DNA from: Kitasatospora sp. SUK 42
GTDB lineage: Bacteria; Actinomycetota; Actinomycetes; Streptomycetales; Streptomycetaceae
DNA length: 64,000 nucleotides
Assembly: GCF_015776785.2 (NCBI RefSeq)
Contig: NZ_LFMD02000003.1
Coordinates: 769,798-833,797, forward strand
Reading direction: 5' to 3'
The notes below the pieces were generated by a model. The model did not search any database. It was not told the DNA's origin and was given only the letters and a program-made list of their open reading frames with translations. Of this stretch, positions 52,847 to 61,957 are shown piece by piece; the stretch's first letter is position 1; each line of letters opens with the position of its first letter. Position numbers and translations under genes: made by a program.

Positions 52847-53255
52847 CGAGTCCTCTCCCCCTGCCTCCGTCGGGCGATCTGACGATCCGCCGGTCCATGA
52901 TCGGGCATCGGCCCGGCCGACGGATACCCGAACTCCCACTTCCCTACCCCCGACGGGCCGCTCACGCGCACCCTGAAAGCGAACCGGAGCGCGAACCGCA
53001 ACGCGGGCCGCAACGCGAACCGGAACACGGTCCGGAGGGTCGATTGGCCCTGAGAAGCCGCCCTCCCGTAACATGCCGCCCCTTCGGACGCGATATCGTC
53101 TAGCCGCACAGGTGTCCCGCCCGCCCCTGCGCGGGCGCTGCGGGCATGCCGTGCGGCGACGAACGAACCGTCAGGCAGTGCCCGCACGGCGGGACCTGAC
53201 CGCCTGTGTCGCACCGTGAACCCGTCCCCTGCGGAAACCCGAGGCCCGACCCGCA

Positions 53256-54377
53256 ATGAACCTGACCTCCATACAGCTGGTCTGGACCGTCGTCGGCGGC
53301 GTAGCCCTGCTGTTCGTCGCCATCCTGATGGCGACGCTACGTTTCAAGAGCTCGAAGAAGGACGAGTCCGGCGACTCCTGGGAGCGCAGCGAGGAGCGCC
53401 GCCGCCGCAAGGAGATGATCTACGGCATCTCCTCGTACACGCTGCTGTTCTGCTGCGCCGGCGTCGCGGCCGCCCTGTCCTTCCACGGCCTGGTGGGCTT
53501 CGGCATCGAGAACCTGGGCCTGTCCAACGGCTGGGAGTACCTCGTCCCGTTCGGCCTGGACGGCGCCGCGATGTTCTGCTCGGTGCTCGCCGTCCGCGAG
53601 GCCAGCCACGGTGACGCCGCGCTCGGCTCCCGTCTCCTGGTCTGGGTGTTCGCGATCGCCTCGGCCTGGTTCAACTGGGTGCACGCCCCGCGCGGCCTGG
53701 GCCACGCCGGCGCCCCGCAGTTCTTCTCCGGCATGTCGATCTCGGCGGCGATCCTGTTCGACCGCGCGCTGAAGCAGACCCGCAAGGCCGCCCTGCGCGA
53801 GCAGGGCCTCGTCCCGCGCCCGCTGCCGCAGATCCGCATCGTCCGCTGGCTGCGCGCCCCGCGCGAGACCTACGCGGCCTGGTCGCTGATGCTGCTGGAG
53901 AACGTCCGCAGCCTGGACGAGGCCGTCGAGGAGGTGCGCGAGGAGCGTCAGGCGAAGCAGGACGCCAAGGTGCGCGCCCGCAGCGCCGACCGCCGCGAGC
54001 GGGCCGAGATGAAGGCCATCTCCCGTCAGAGCGGCATGCTCGCCCGGGCCCGCGGCGGGCGCCAGGTGCCCGCGCTCACGGCTGCCGGAGACGGCCCGAC
54101 CGCTACGGAGCCTGCCCTAGCCGCCGAGAGCGACCGCACCTCCTCCACCGCCTCGGACCTCTTCTCCGACTCGCTGCCGCTGGAGCCGTCCGCCCTGGAC
54201 GCCACGCGCCGCCCGCGTGCCGCCGTCGGTTCGTCCTTCTCCTCCTCGTCCACCGGCTCCTCCTCGGCCCGCCGCAGCTCGACCATCGACCTGACGGCCG
54301 ACGACGACACCCTGTCGATGCCGAAGCTGGACTCGCTGGAGCGCAAGCTGCGCGCGATCGAGCAGCAGCTCGGCTGA
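53256..54377 (+). CDS. DUF2637 membrane protein (SpdB/TraSA-like)
   Basis: A 373-residue protein: about four to five membrane helices in the first 180 residues (VWTVVGGVALLFVAILMATL, YTLLFCCAGVAAALSFHGLV, SRLLVWVFAIASAWFNWVHA) and a long cytoplasmic tail rich in Ala, Arg, Ser, ending in a predicted helix. DUF2637 is typical of Streptomyces; relatives include plasmid spread proteins, but chromosomal copies like this one are of unknown role. The gap before it (52847-53255) contains degenerate GCGAACCG repeats and no gene; a GAGG site lies 13 bases before the ATG. Confidence 0.78.
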   Translation: MNLTSIQLVWTVVGGVALLFVAILMATLRFKSSKKDESGDSWERSEERRRRKEMIYGISSYTLLFCCAGVAAALSFHGLVGFGIENLGLSNGWEYLVPFGLDGAAMFCSVLAVREASHGDAALGSRLLVWVFAIASAWFNWVHAPRGLGHAGAPQFFSGMSISAAILFDRALKQTRKAALREQGLVPRPLPQIRIVRWLRAPRETYAAWSLMLLENVRSLDEAVEEVREERQAKQDAKVRARSADRRERAEMKAISRQSGMLARARGGRQVPALTAAGDGPTATEPALAAESDRTSSTASDLFSDSLPLEPSALDATRRPRAAVGSSFSSSSTGSSSARRSSTIDLTADDDTLSMPKLDSLERKLRAIEQQLG

Positions 54378-54440
54378 TCCCCGCCCCGGACAGGGACCGG
54401 GCAGGGACCGAAGGACGGCGCCCGAACAGAGGCAGAGCCC

Positions 54441-54470
54441 GGACAAGGGCAACAAGGGCAACAAGGGCAG
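54441..54470. repeat. 9-bp tandem repeat CAACAAGGG
   Basis: Three copies of AAGGGCAAC in the gap after the DUF2637 gene, before the shared terminator. Confidence 0.7.
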
Positions 54471-54483
54471 AGCCCGAACAGAC

Positions 54484-54519
54484 GAACGGCCGCCCCCGGA
54501 ACCCCGGGGGCGGCCGTTC
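54484..54519. terminator. Bidirectional terminator between DUF2637 and DUF475 genes
   Basis: A perfect 16-bp stem GAACGGCCGCCCCCGG with its complement around an AACC loop, placed between convergent genes. Confidence 0.9.
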
Positions 54520-54534
54520 CGCGTACGTGCCCGG

Positions 54535-55626
54535 CTACCTGCTGCCGACCAGCTCCCGCTCCTCCGCCGCGGCCTCCCGCCGGTTGCGCAGGACGGACGA
54601 GCCGAGCGCCAGCCCGATGAAGGCGACGCCGATCAGACCGGTGACGATCTCCGGGATGTGGTACTTGATCCCGACCAGCAGGATCACCGCCAGCGCCCCG
54701 ATCGCGTAGTGCGCGCCGTGCTCCAGGTAGACGTAGTCGTCCAGGGTGCCCTTGCGGACCAGGAAGACGGTCAGCGAGCGGATGTACATCGCGCCGATGC
54801 CGAGGCCCAGGGTGATCTGGAAGATGTCGTTGGAGATGGCGAAGGCGCCGACCACGCCGTCGAAGGAGAACGAGGCGTCCAGGACCTCCAGGTAGAGGAA
54901 GAGGAAGAACGCGGCCTTGCCGGCGACCTGGACGATCGACTTGCCGGACTTCTCCGCCTCCTCCTCGCGCTCGGCCTCCTCCTCCAGGCCCGACTCGAAG
55001 ATCGAGGAGAGGCCGCCGACGGCGAGGTAGGTGATCAGGCCGAGGACGCCCGCGAGCAGCACGGTCTCCGCGTGCTCGGCGGCGAAGAAGCGGGAGGCCA
55101 CCACCAGCGCGACGAGGGCGACGACGCTGGAGAGGGCGTCCAGCCTGCCCACCTTCTCCAGCGGGCGCTCCAGCCAGCCCAGCCAGTTGTGCTCCTTCTC
55201 GTCGAACACGAAGTCGAGGAAGATCATCAGCAGGAAGACGCCGCCGAAGGCCGCGATGGCCGGGTTGGCCGCCTCCAGGTACTGGCCGTAGGTGAGGCCG
55301 TCGTGGGTCTTGTCGGAGTGCAGCGCGAGGTCGACGACCGTCGCCGGGTTGAGCTTCGCGGTCAGGCCGACGACCAGGAGCGGGAAGACCAGCCGCATCC
55401 CGAAGACGGCGATCAGCACACCGACCGTCAGAAAGATCCTCTGCCAGTACGGGTTCATCCGCTTCAGCACGGTGGCGTTGACCACCGCGTTGTCGAAGGA
55501 CAGGGAGATCTCCAGGATGGAGAGGATCAGCACGATGCCGAAGCCTTGGGCCCCCCAGAGCAGTCCGGCCGCGATCAGGCCGATGGCGGTGATCGCGAAC
55601 GACCAGCCGAATGTGCGGAGGAACAC
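54535..55626 (-). CDS. DUF475/TerC-like integral membrane protein
   Basis: A 363-residue membrane protein with about nine helices. Two acidic membrane motifs characteristic of TerC-type transporters are present: LEISLSFDNAVVNATVL and LEVLDASFSFDGVVGAFAIS. A charged loop with many Glu residues (EEEAEREEEAEKS) separates the halves. Likely a metal-ion (Mn-type) exporter working with TerD proteins. Begins with GTG; ribosome site AAAGG is rather far. In S. coelicolor a gene of this type lies beside two terD genes, as far as I recall. Confidence 0.85.
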   Translation of the reverse strand: MFLRTFGWSFAITAIGLIAAGLLWGAQGFGIVLILSILEISLSFDNAVVNATVLKRMNPYWQRIFLTVGVLIAVFGMRLVFPLLVVGLTAKLNPATVVDLALHSDKTHDGLTYGQYLEAANPAIAAFGGVFLLMIFLDFVFDEKEHNWLGWLERPLEKVGRLDALSSVVALVALVVASRFFAAEHAETVLLAGVLGLITYLAVGGLSSIFESGLEEEAEREEEAEKSGKSIVQVAGKAAFFLFLYLEVLDASFSFDGVVGAFAISNDIFQITLGLGIGAMYIRSLTVFLVRKGTLDDYVYLEHGAHYAIGALAVILLVGIKYHIPEIVTGLIGVAFIGLALGSSVLRNRREAAAEERELVGSR

Positions 55627-55773
55627 GGGAGTTGGCTACCTTTCGGGTTCTGGCCGTGCCGGGGTCGGCCTTGTCCCGAGGCACCCGACCGGGCCCGGCC
55701 CGGTCAGGTCACCCCCGCACTGCCCTCTGTTCTCATGATCGTTGGTCGGGTGCGATAAGTCCGATTTACGCCC

Positions 55774-56352
55774 TTACTGTACGTTGACGCCGAAGTCGAG
55801 GGCGATGCCGCGCAGGCCGGAGGCGTAGCCCTGGCCCACCGCGCGGAACTTCCACTCGCCCGCGTACCGGTACAGCTCGCCGAAGATCATCGCGGTCTCG
55901 CTGGACGCGTCCTCGGACAGGTCGTAGCGCGCGATCTCCTCGCCGTCGACGGAGTTGACGACCCGGATGTACGCGTTGCGCACCTGGCCGAAGTTCTGCA
56001 GCCGGGGCTCCGCGTCGTAGATCGAGACCGCGAAGACCACCTTGTCCGCCTGGGCCGGGACCAGCTCCAGGTTGACCAGGACCAGCTCGTCGTCACCCGC
56101 CTCGTCGCCCCCGGTGAGGTTGTCGCCCTGGTGCTCCACCGAACCCTCGGGGCTCTTCAGGTTGTTGTAGAAGACGAAGTACTCGTCGCCGAGCACTCGC
56201 CCGCCACCGCAGATCAGGGCACTCGCATCGAGGTCGAACGGGGCGCCCGTGGTCGAACGGGCGGACCAGCCGAGGCCGATCTGGACCTGCGTCAGGTTCG
56301 GCGCGGCCTTGGTGAGCGAGACGTTCCCGCCCTTGGCGAGCGTGACCACCAT
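55774..56352 (-). CDS. TerD family protein
   Basis: A 192-residue TerD protein: starts [17 protein letters not shown], with [13 protein letters not shown] and [20 protein letters not shown] as calcium-binding loops, [15 protein letters not shown], and the C-terminal [20 protein letters not shown]. Cytoplasmic, calcium-binding, induced by stress in other bacteria. GGAGGAAG precedes the ATG. About 62% of its positions look the same as in the next terD gene by eye, so the pair is a tandem duplication. Its own terminator is not obvious; the TAA stop is unusual for this genome. Confidence 0.93.
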   Translation of the reverse strand: MVVTLAKGGNVSLTKAAPNLTQVQIGLGWSARSTTGAPFDLDASALICGGGRVLGDEYFVFYNNLKSPEGSVEHQGDNLTGGDEAGDDELVLVNLELVPAQADKVVFAVSIYDAEPRLQNFGQVRNAYIRVVNSVDGEEIARYDLSEDASSETAMIFGELYRYAGEWKFRAVGQGYASGLRGIALDFGVNVQ

Positions 56353-56481
56353 GGTGTTCTTCCTCCCTTGCTTCTCCCGGGGCGCCTTCAAGGTGTAGTC
56401 CCCCGCGGCCCCGGCCGGCCCGCTTTGGCCGGCTGAACTTCCTGAACTCACATCCTCGCAGCGCACCGGACCCCGACGAAG

Positions 56482-56522
56482 CCGGGGCGGCCCCGGACCA
56501 CGAAGGTCCGGGGCCGCCCCGG
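56482..56522 (-). terminator. Terminator between the two terD genes
   Basis: A perfect 18-bp stem CCGGGGCGGCCCCGGACC with its complement and a 5-base loop, following the leftward terD gene at 56584. The second terD therefore has its own promoter. Confidence 0.9.
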
Positions 56523-56583
56523 GGGACCGGCGTGCGCCGGTGCGGGCTCCGGCGTCCGCCGGAAGGCCCTGGGTACCGCGGAC

Positions 56584-57159
56584 TCAGACGTTGACGCCGA
56601 AGTCCTGGGCGATGCCGCGCAGGCCGGAGGCGTAGCCCTGGCCGATGGCGCGGAACTTCCACTCGCCGCCGTTGCGGTACAGCTCGCCGAAGACCATCGC
56701 GGTCTCGGTGGAGGCGTCCTCGGACAGGTCGTAGCGGGCCAGCTCCGCGTTGTCGGCCTGGTTCACCACGCGGATGAACGCGTTGCGGACCTGGCCGAAG
56801 TTCTGGCCGCGGCTCTCGGCGTCGTAGATCGACACCGGGAAGACGATCTTCTGCACGTCGCCGGGAACGCCCGCCAGGTTGACCTTGATCGCCTCGTCGT
56901 CGCCCTCGCCCTCACCCGTGCGGTTGTCACCGGTGTGCTCGACCGAGCCGTCCGGGCTCTTCAGGTTGTTGAAGAACACGAAGTTGCCGTCCGAGGCGAC
57001 CTTGCCCTGGTCGTTGCAGAGCAGGGCGCTGGCGTCCAGGTCGAAGTCCGTCCCGGTGGTGGTCCGGACGTCCCAGCCCAGACCGACGACGACGGCCTGG
57101 AGCCCCGGGGCCTCCTTGGTGAGCGAGACGTTGCCGCCCTTGCTGAGGCTGACTCCCAC
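56584..57159 (-). CDS. TerD family protein (second copy)
   Basis: A 191-residue TerD protein: GTG start five bases after GGAGG, then [17 protein letters not shown], the loops [14 protein letters not shown] and [20 protein letters not shown], and the C-terminal [20 protein letters not shown]. Same calcium-binding fold and role as its neighbour, from which it is separated by a strong terminator. It lies downstream of the peroxiredoxin gene, a stress-linked setting. Confidence 0.93.
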   Translation of the reverse strand: MGVSLSKGGNVSLTKEAPGLQAVVVGLGWDVRTTTGTDFDLDASALLCNDQGKVASDGNFVFFNNLKSPDGSVEHTGDNRTGEGEGDDEAIKVNLAGVPGDVQKIVFPVSIYDAESRGQNFGQVRNAFIRVVNQADNAELARYDLSEDASTETAMVFGELYRNGGEWKFRAIGQGYASGLRGIAQDFGVNV

Positions 57160-57315
57160 TTGTCCTCCAAGAATCGGGAGGCACGCCTGGTGCCCCCGCG
57201 GTGGTGCGGTTCGGGGCGCCGACCGCCGAAATCGGACGTACGCCCCACTCCGCCAACGGGCCGAGCGTAGTGCCCGGTTCCCGTACACACCGCTGAACGG
57301 GGCGGGGCCGGGGTG

Positions 57316-57774
57316 TCAGAGGGCCGCCAGGACCTTCAGGTACTCCTGCTCGTCCCGGGCGTCCGGGAGGCCGTTGACGACGCTCCAGCGCACCGTGCCG
57401 GCCCGGTCGATCACGAAGGTGCCGCGCAGCGGGCAGCCCCTCTCCTCGTCCAGCACGCCGTAGGCGCGGGTCACCTCGCCGTGCGGCCAGAAGTCGGCGA
57501 GCAGCGGGAACTCCAGGCCCTCCCGGTCGGCGAAGACCCGCTGGCCGAACTGCGAGTCGCAGGAGACGCCGAGCACCTGGACGCCGTCGTTCTGCAGCCC
57601 GGCCAGCTCCCGCTGGATCGCGCCCAGCTCGCCGGTGCACACCCCGGTGAAGGCGAACGGGTAGAAGACCAGGACGACGTGCTTCTCGCCGCGGAAGTCG
57701 GAGAGCCTGACGGCCTCCCCGTGCTGGTCGTTGAGCTCGAAGTCCGGAGCCGGGGTGCCGACCTCGATGGCCAT
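57316..57774 (-). CDS. AhpE/Bcp-type peroxiredoxin
   Basis: A 152-residue peroxiredoxin: PAPDFELNDQHGEAVRLSDF at the N terminus, the active-site block VLVFYPFAFTGVCTGELGAI with the peroxidatic Cys in TGVCTGE, and the conserved Arg/Trp region FVIDRAGTVRWSV. No clear resolving Cys follows at the usual 1-Cys/2-Cys spacing, as in AhpE. Reduces peroxides in the cytoplasm. An AAAGG site precedes the ATG. Lies between DUF3052 and terD on the same strand. Confidence 0.92.
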   Translation of the reverse strand: MAIEVGTPAPDFELNDQHGEAVRLSDFRGEKHVVLVFYPFAFTGVCTGELGAIQRELAGLQNDGVQVLGVSCDSQFGQRVFADREGLEFPLLADFWPHGEVTRAYGVLDEERGCPLRGTFVIDRAGTVRWSVVNGLPDARDEQEYLKVLAAL

Positions 57775-57932
57775 GGGCGGGACCTTTCTGACGCGGGCGG
57801 GCCGCGCGGCGGGCACGGCAGGCCACATCCTCGCATCCGTTTACGGGCGTTCGGCCGGACGGATGAACCGGTCAGCCGGGTGGCCCACCCCTTTCGCCCT
57901 CGGCGAACAGGTGTCGGACGGCCCCGGATCCT

Positions 57933-58018
57933 GCGCCGAACGGGCCCGGAGCCCGCGCCGGACGGGCCCGGAGCCCGCGCCGAACGGGCCCGGAGCCCGC
58001 GCCGGACGGGCCCGCGCA
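57933..58018. repeat. 22-bp tandem repeat with alternating variants
   Basis: Nearly four copies of a 22-base unit beginning GCGCCGAACGGGCCCGG. The seventh base alternates A, G, A, G, so the true period is 44 bases. It lies upstream of the peroxiredoxin gene, between it and the DUF3052 terminator. Confidence 0.85.
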
Positions 58019-58020
58019 AA

Positions 58021-58064
58021 GCGCCGGGCCCCGCCGGAGGAGATCCTCCGGCGGGGCCCGGCGC
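58021..58064 (-). terminator. Terminator of the DUF3052 gene
   Basis: A perfect 20-bp stem, GCGCCGGGCCCCGCCGGAGG with its complement, around an AGAT loop. It directly abuts the tandem repeat. Confidence 0.92.
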
Positions 58065-58080
58065 GGGTGCTACAACCCGT

Positions 58081-58521
58081 TCAGCGCTTGCCGCCGCCCT
58101 TGGCCGTGGACTTGGTGGCGAGGCGGGTGGCCGCCCAGTCCTTGGCGATCGCGATCGAGCTGGTCTGCGAGAGGCCGGCGGTCTTGGCCGCGTCCGCGAT
58201 GTCGGAGGCCTCGATGTGGCCGTCCCGGCCGGTCTTGGGCGTCAGCAGCCAGATGAGACCGCCCTCGGCCAGGTACTCCAGGGCATCGACGAGGGAGTCG
58301 GTGAGATCCCCGTCGTCGTCGCGGTGCCACAGCAGGACGGCGTCGGCGACGTCGTCGTAGTCCTCGTCGACGAGATCCGTCCCGGTGATCTCCTCGATGC
58401 CCTCGCGGAGATCCTGGTCAGTGTCGTCGTCGTACCCCAGCTCCTGGACGATCTGGCCCTCTTCGAAGCCGAGACGGGTCGCCGGGTTGGACTTGTCCGC
58501 GGGGTCCGCGGTCGCGCTCAC
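58081..58521 (-). CDS. DUF3052 protein
   Basis: A 146-residue acidic cytoplasmic protein of a family restricted to actinobacteria. Recognisable blocks are RLGFEEGQIVQELGYDDDTD, VADAVLLWHRDDDGDLTDSL and GGLIWLLTPKTGRDGHIEAS, then a basic tail (TKSTAKGGGKR). Function unknown. GTG start with GGAGG upstream. Divergent from aceE across 516 bases; this pairing is, to my knowledge, conserved in Streptomyces. Confidence 0.88.
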   Translation of the reverse strand: MSATADPADKSNPATRLGFEEGQIVQELGYDDDTDQDLREGIEEITGTDLVDEDYDDVADAVLLWHRDDDGDLTDSLVDALEYLAEGGLIWLLTPKTGRDGHIEASDIADAAKTAGLSQTSSIAIAKDWAATRLATKSTAKGGGKR

Positions 58522-59037
58522 GGGAATAACCTCCAGTATTCGGCTCGGCGTCCATGCCGAGGCTGTGGCCGTAGTCCACACGGGCGCGGCGGTTCGCGCA
58601 AGTACCCGACCGCCGATCCCCTCCAAAGGTTGACGTGTCGCACCGGGACACGCCGGTCGGCGTGTCGGGAATCACACCGATTTGCCCTTCTCTGCGTGGG
58701 ACAAGGATGCTTCGGGTGGTCCCGGCCCACAGGACGTACGCATGCCCGAGATGCGAACGGCTTTCGGGTCCGCGCGTGCGCGGGCGTAGAGTCTCCTGTT
58801 GGCCCTCACCCCGGCCGCCCGCCATCGGGCGGACGGGACACCAGGTCGGACCACCTCTTTTCGTAACACCCGGGGGTGTGCGAGGCGGGCGAAGACGCCC
58901 AAACCGCACACCGCCAGACCGTCCCGCCCACCAGGCGGAACGGTTACCGATCGGTAGAGATGACGGATCTCCGAGCGCGGTAGCACGATGGAGGCGGCGC
59001 GACACACCTCAGTTTCGACCGACAGTGAAGGAACAGC
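58522..59037. promoter_or_regulatory. Intergenic region between DUF3052 and aceE, with structured leader
   Basis: No gene is seen. A stem-loop GACACGCC-GGTC-GGCGTGTC lies at 58647-58666. Nearer aceE, GGTGTGCG (58875-58882) pairs with CGCACACC (58905-58912) and encloses a second stem GGGC/GCCC, giving a two-tier hairpin about 125 bases before the start codon. An AAGGAAC ribosome site precedes the GTG. Confidence 0.5.
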
Positions 59038-61788
59038 GTGGCTTCCGGATCCGATCGCAACCCGATCATCATTGGCGGCCTTCCGAGTCAGGTCCCGGAC
59101 TTCGATCCCGAGGAGACCGCGGAATGGCTGGAGTCGCTCGATGCGGCCATCGACGAGCGGGGGCGTGAGCGTGCCCGTTACCTGATGCTGCGGCTGATCG
59201 AGCGCGCCCGCGAGAAGCGTGTCGCCGTGCCCGAGATGCGCAGCACGGACTACGTCAACACCATCGCGACCAAGGACGAGCCGTTCTTCCCCGGCAACGA
59301 GGAGATCGAGCGCAAGATCCTCAACGCGACCCGCTGGAACGCGGCCGTCATGGTCTCCCGGGCGCAGCGCCCGGGCATCGGCGTCGGTGGCCACATCGCC
59401 ACCTTCGCCTCCTCCGCGTCGCTGTACGACGTCGGCTTCAACTACTTCTTCCGCGGCAAGGACGCCGAGGGCGAGTCCGGCGACCAGGTCTTCTTCCAGG
59501 GCCACGCCTCCCCCGGCATCTACGCCCGCGCCTTCCTCCTGGACCGGCTCAGCGAGCAGCAGCTCGACGCCTTCCGCCAGGAGAAGTCGAAGGCGCCGTA
59601 CGGCCTGTCCAGCTACCCGCACCCGCGGCTGATGCCGGACTTCTGGGAGTTCCCGACCGTCTCGATGGGCCTCGGCCCGCTCGGCGCGATCTACCAGGCC
59701 CGGATGAACCGCTACCTGGAGCACCGCGGCATCAAGGACACCTCCGACTCGCAGGTCTACGCCTTCCTCGGCGACGGCGAGATGGACGAGCCCGAGTCGC
59801 TGGGCCAGCTGTCCCTGGCCGCCCGTGAGGGCCTGGACAACCTGACCTTCGTGGTCAACTGCAACCTGCAGCGCCTGGACGGCCCGGTCCGCGGCAACGG
59901 CAAGATCATCCAGGAGCTGGAGTCCCAGTTCCGGGGTGCCGGCTGGAACGTGATCAAGCTCATCTGGGACCGCAGCTGGGACCCGCTGCTCGCGCAGGAC
60001 CGCGACGGCGTCCTGGTGAACAAGATGAACACCACGCCGGACGGCCAGTTCCAGACGTACGCCACCGAGACCGGTGACTACATCCGCGAGCACTTCTTCG
60101 GCAGCGACCTGCGCCTGCGCGCGATGGTCGAGAACATGACCGACCAGCAGATCCAGCACCTGGGCCGCGGCGGCCACGACCACAAGAAGGTCTACGCCGC
60201 GTTCAAGGCGGCCCGCGAGCACAAGGGCCAGCCGACCGTCATCCTCGCCCAGACGGTCAAGGGCTGGACGCTGGGCCCCAACTTCGAGGGCCGCAACGCC
60301 ACCCACCAGATGAAGAAGCTGACGGTCGAGGACCTGAAGCGCTTCCGCGACCGGCTGCACCTGCCGATCACCGACAAGCAGCTCGACGAGGGCTACCCGC
60401 CCTACTACCACCCGGGCCGCGACTCGGAAGAGATCCAGTACATGCACGACCGCCGCCAGGAGCTGGGCGGCTACGTGCCGACCCGCAAGGTGCGCCCGCG
60501 CAAGCTGGAGCTGCCCGGCGACGACGCGTACAAGGCGGTCAAGAAGGGGTCCGGCAACCAGACCATCGCCACCACCATGGCGTTCGTCCGGGTGCTCAAG
60601 GACCTCATGCGGGACAAGGGCATCGGCAACCGCTTCGTGCCGATCGCGCCCGACGAGTACCGCACCTTCGGCATGGACTCGCTGTTCCCGTCGGCGAAGA
60701 TCTACAACCCGCTGGGCCAGACCTACGAGTCGGTCGACCGCGACCTGCTCCTGGCCTACAAGGAGTCGCCGACCGGCCAGATGCTGCACGACGGCATCTC
60801 CGAGGCCGGCTGCACCGCCTCGCTGATCGCCGCCGGGTCGTCCTACGCCACCCACGGCGAGCCGCTGATCCCGGTGTACGTCTTCTACTCGATGTTCGGG
60901 TTCCAGCGCACCGGCGACCAGTTCTGGCAGATGGCCGACCAGCTGGCCCGCGGCTTCGTCATCGGCGCCACCGCCGGCCGCACCACCCTGACCGGTGAGG
61001 GCCTGCAGCACGCCGACGGCCACTCGCACCTGCTGGCCTCGACCAACCCGGGCGTCGTCGCGTACGACCCGGCGTACGGCTTCGAGATCGCGCACATCGT
61101 CCAGGACGGTCTGCGCCGGATGTACGGCTCCAGCGCCGAACACCCGCACGGCGAGGACGTGTTCTACTACCTCACCGTCTACAACGAGCCGATCAAGATG
61201 CCGGCCGAGCCCGAGAACGTGGACGTCGAGGGCATCCTCAAGGGCCTGTACAAGTACCAGGCCGGCACGGCGGGCCAGATCCCGGCCCAGATCCTCGCCT
61301 CCGGCGTGGCGGTGCCGTGGGCCCTGGAGGCCCAGCGCATCCTCGCCGAGGAGTGGAACGTCAAGGCCGACGTCTGGTCCGCGACCTCCTGGAACGAGCT
61401 GCGCCGCGACGCGGTGGAGGCCGAGGAGTTCAACCTGCTGCACCCCGAGGAGCAGCAGCGCGTGCCGTACGTCACCCAGAAGCTGCAGGGCGCCGAGGGC
61501 CCCGTCGTCGCCGTGTCCGACTGGATGCGCGCGGTGCCGGACCAGATCGCCCGCTGGGTTCCGGGCCAGTACCAGTCGCTGGGCGCCGACGGCTTCGGCT
61601 TCGCCGACACCCGTGGCGCGGCCCGTCGCTTCTTCCACATCGACGCCCAGTCGGTCGTCCTGGGCGTGCTCACCGAGCTCGCCAAGCAGGGCAAGATCGA
61701 GCGCTCGGCGCTGAAGGACGCGATCGACCGGTACCAGCTGCTGGACGTGACCGCGGCCGACCCGGGTGCCGCCGGCGGCGACGCCTGA
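59038..61788 (+). CDS. aceE: Pyruvate dehydrogenase E1 component, homodimeric type
   Basis: A 916-residue thiamine-diphosphate enzyme of central metabolism, decarboxylating pyruvate and acetylating the lipoyl group of E2. Features are [20 protein letters not shown] at the N terminus, [14 protein letters not shown], the ThDP motif [20 protein letters not shown] (GDG...N-type: GDG then [10 protein letters not shown]), and the C-terminal transketolase-type domains ([20 protein letters not shown]). Length fits actinobacterial AceE. Starts with GTG; transcribed alone with a terminator downstream. Confidence 0.97.
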   Translation: MASGSDRNPIIIGGLPSQVPDFDPEETAEWLESLDAAIDERGRERARYLMLRLIERAREKRVAVPEMRSTDYVNTIATKDEPFFPGNEEIERKILNATRWNAAVMVSRAQRPGIGVGGHIATFASSASLYDVGFNYFFRGKDAEGESGDQVFFQGHASPGIYARAFLLDRLSEQQLDAFRQEKSKAPYGLSSYPHPRLMPDFWEFPTVSMGLGPLGAIYQARMNRYLEHRGIKDTSDSQVYAFLGDGEMDEPESLGQLSLAAREGLDNLTFVVNCNLQRLDGPVRGNGKIIQELESQFRGAGWNVIKLIWDRSWDPLLAQDRDGVLVNKMNTTPDGQFQTYATETGDYIREHFFGSDLRLRAMVENMTDQQIQHLGRGGHDHKKVYAAFKAAREHKGQPTVILAQTVKGWTLGPNFEGRNATHQMKKLTVEDLKRFRDRLHLPITDKQLDEGYPPYYHPGRDSEEIQYMHDRRQELGGYVPTRKVRPRKLELPGDDAYKAVKKGSGNQTIATTMAFVRVLKDLMRDKGIGNRFVPIAPDEYRTFGMDSLFPSAKIYNPLGQTYESVDRDLLLAYKESPTGQMLHDGISEAGCTASLIAAGSSYATHGEPLIPVYVFYSMFGFQRTGDQFWQMADQLARGFVIGATAGRTTLTGEGLQHADGHSHLLASTNPGVVAYDPAYGFEIAHIVQDGLRRMYGSSAEHPHGEDVFYYLTVYNEPIKMPAEPENVDVEGILKGLYKYQAGTAGQIPAQILASGVAVPWALEAQRILAEEWNVKADVWSATSWNELRRDAVEAEEFNLLHPEEQQRVPYVTQKLQGAEGPVVAVSDWMRAVPDQIARWVPGQYQSLGADGFGFADTRGAARRFFHIDAQSVVLGVLTELAKQGKIERSALKDAIDRYQLLDVTAADPGAAGGDA

Positions 61789-61804
61789 TCACCCGCTGAC
61801 GCCT

Positions 61805-61840
61805 GAAGGGCCGGGCCCCCACCTGGGGGTCCGGCCCTTC
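61805..61840 (+). terminator. Terminator of aceE
   Basis: GAAGGGCCGGGCCCCCA pairs with TGGGGGTCCGGCCCTTC through a nearly complete stem with one G-T pair and a 2-base loop. Confidence 0.8.
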
Positions 61841-61909
61841 GGCGTTGCGCGCCGCCACCCTCGGGCGGCGTGTTCACCACGGCCCGGACAGCACCACCGC
61901 CCGGACAGC

Positions 61910-61947
61910 ACCACGGCCCCGGACTCCGAGGAGTCCGGGGCCGTGGT
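61910..61947 (-). terminator. Terminator of the MFS gene
   Basis: A perfect 17-bp stem ACCACGGCCCCGGACTC with its complement around a CGAG loop. Short GGACAGCACCACGGCCC repeats lie just before it. Confidence 0.88.
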
Positions 61948-61957
61948 GTAGGGGCGA

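Noticed and set aside
53256..55684. Open frame joining the DUF475 gene with antisense of the DUF2637 gene
   Set aside because: Both real genes are clear from their membrane helices and ribosome sites; a terminator lies between them.
58647..58666. Riboswitch or terminator in the DUF3052/aceE gap
   Set aside because: A simple 8-bp hairpin with no T-run and no known riboswitch core.
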